Shown in pieces: positions 63,706 through 64,000 of a stretch of DNA of 64,000 nucleotides. This DNA is from Glaciecola punicea ACAM 611. Lineage in GTDB: Bacteria > Pseudomonadota > Gammaproteobacteria > Enterobacterales > Alteromonadaceae. The notes beneath the pieces are model-generated. The model made no database searches. It saw only the letters and a program-made list of their open reading frames with translations, and was not told the DNA's origin. Location of the stretch: assembly GCF_000252165.1 (NCBI RefSeq), contig NZ_BAET01000030.1:124001-188000 (forward strand), read 5' to 3'. The position numbers and the translations under genes are program-made. How positions within the stretch are numbered: the stretch's first letter is position 1; each line of letters starts with the position of its first letter.

Positions 63706-64000
63706 CTCGCACTGGATGCTGTGAAACCAACGTAATGTTGAGTGTCGTTATTACATTCATAAAATGTGTACGTAGACCGCGGGATAAAAGACTCAGTAAT
63801 AGACATGAGCTAGTAAGTAAAACAGGTGCTAATTAGAGTCCTTAGACTGTAGTGCTCTTTGTTATCGCAAACCAAGTTGCTTGTATAAGCCAATATTAGT
63901 AGGCTGCTAAGCGATTACCAAATTTTTGCTGGACTCAATGAACTGGGTCTGATTGATGCCGATGGTAACCGTGATGTCGTATCATGGACGACCCTGCAAA
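63706..64000. other. window-edge region with an open but startless frame
   Basis: No complete gene. From about 63889 to the edge the plus strand is open and reads YQIFAGLNELGLIDADGNRD and VVSWTTLQ, without a start codon after the upstream TAA at 63886. It could be a gene fragment whose rest lies outside the window; no family recognised. Confidence 0.2.

Noticed and set aside
1-64000. tRNA, rRNA or CRISPR array
   Set aside because: No cloverleaf, rRNA core or regularly spaced repeats were recognised on reading the sequence.

Overview
The window looks like chromosome from a marine gammaproteobacterium of the Alteromonadales (Alteromonas, Paraglaciecola or Glaciecola type). This is inference from moderate GC, abundant TonB-dependent receptors, TRAP transporters, Fur-type boxes and the style of the polysaccharide and uronate genes. 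No rRNA, tRNA or CRISPR array was seen. Left part (1-15 kb): ordinary housekeeping and accessory genes. These are the tail of a YfcC-type carrier, a FAN1-like nuclease fused to a DnaQ-like exonuclease, a small CPXCG protein, a flavin reductase, a HiPIP, a YbdG-like mechanosensitive channel, a D-cysteine desulfhydrase-like enzyme, NhaC, Ohr, the NAD salvage pair pnuC-nadR, an MDR oxidoreductase and a HAD phosphatase. Broken remnants (EAL domain, SDR) sit between them. An orphan Fur box followed by a terminator at 6151-6264 is a candidate Fur-controlled small RNA. Middle part (about 15.2-55.3 kb): two direct copies of a roughly 3 kb block (15193-18233 and 52075-55274), each with a Fur box, a siderophore-type TonB receptor and a broken 3' piece of an EamA transporter gene. 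They bracket about 34 kb of catabolic DNA, with a tyrosine-integrase remnant just inside the left copy. The enclosed locus encodes D-glucuronate catabolism: UxaC (glucuronate to fructuronate), UxuB (to mannonate), UxuA (to KDG) and KdgK (to KDPG). It also holds a carbohydrate-type TonB receptor, two TRAP systems (one with a CaiB-type CoA-transferase and an HMG-CoA-lyase-like enzyme, the other coupled to a decayed uxaC-like frame), a PhoD-like lipoprotein, a tandem-DUF1080 lipoprotein and two Tat-exported Gfo/Idh/MocA oxidoreductases. The KDPG aldolase is not in the window. Two regulators are present with candidate sites readable in the DNA. A LacI-family protein goes with a TGATACCGGTATCA palindrome found upstream of its own gene and, in near form, upstream of the big TonB receptor. 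A FadR/GntR protein goes with repeated AATTGG-N5-CCAATT-like sites near uxaC, kdgK, the phoD-like gene, the DUF1080 gene and its own gene. The DUF1080-Gfo pair lies between inverted IS982-like ends and IS1634-like transposase remnants. Right part (49-64 kb): an EamA transporter, an isochorismatase gene cut by IS3-family remnants, an SMR pump, an HxlR regulator divergent from an MDR dehydrogenase, a DUF885 protein, an IS91-type remnant, a GC-rich ATP-grasp gene of probable foreign origin, a glutamate dehydrogenase gene carrying an in-frame TAA at codon 27, and a MATE exporter. Repeated IS scars and frameshifted genes show an accessory region still being rearranged.
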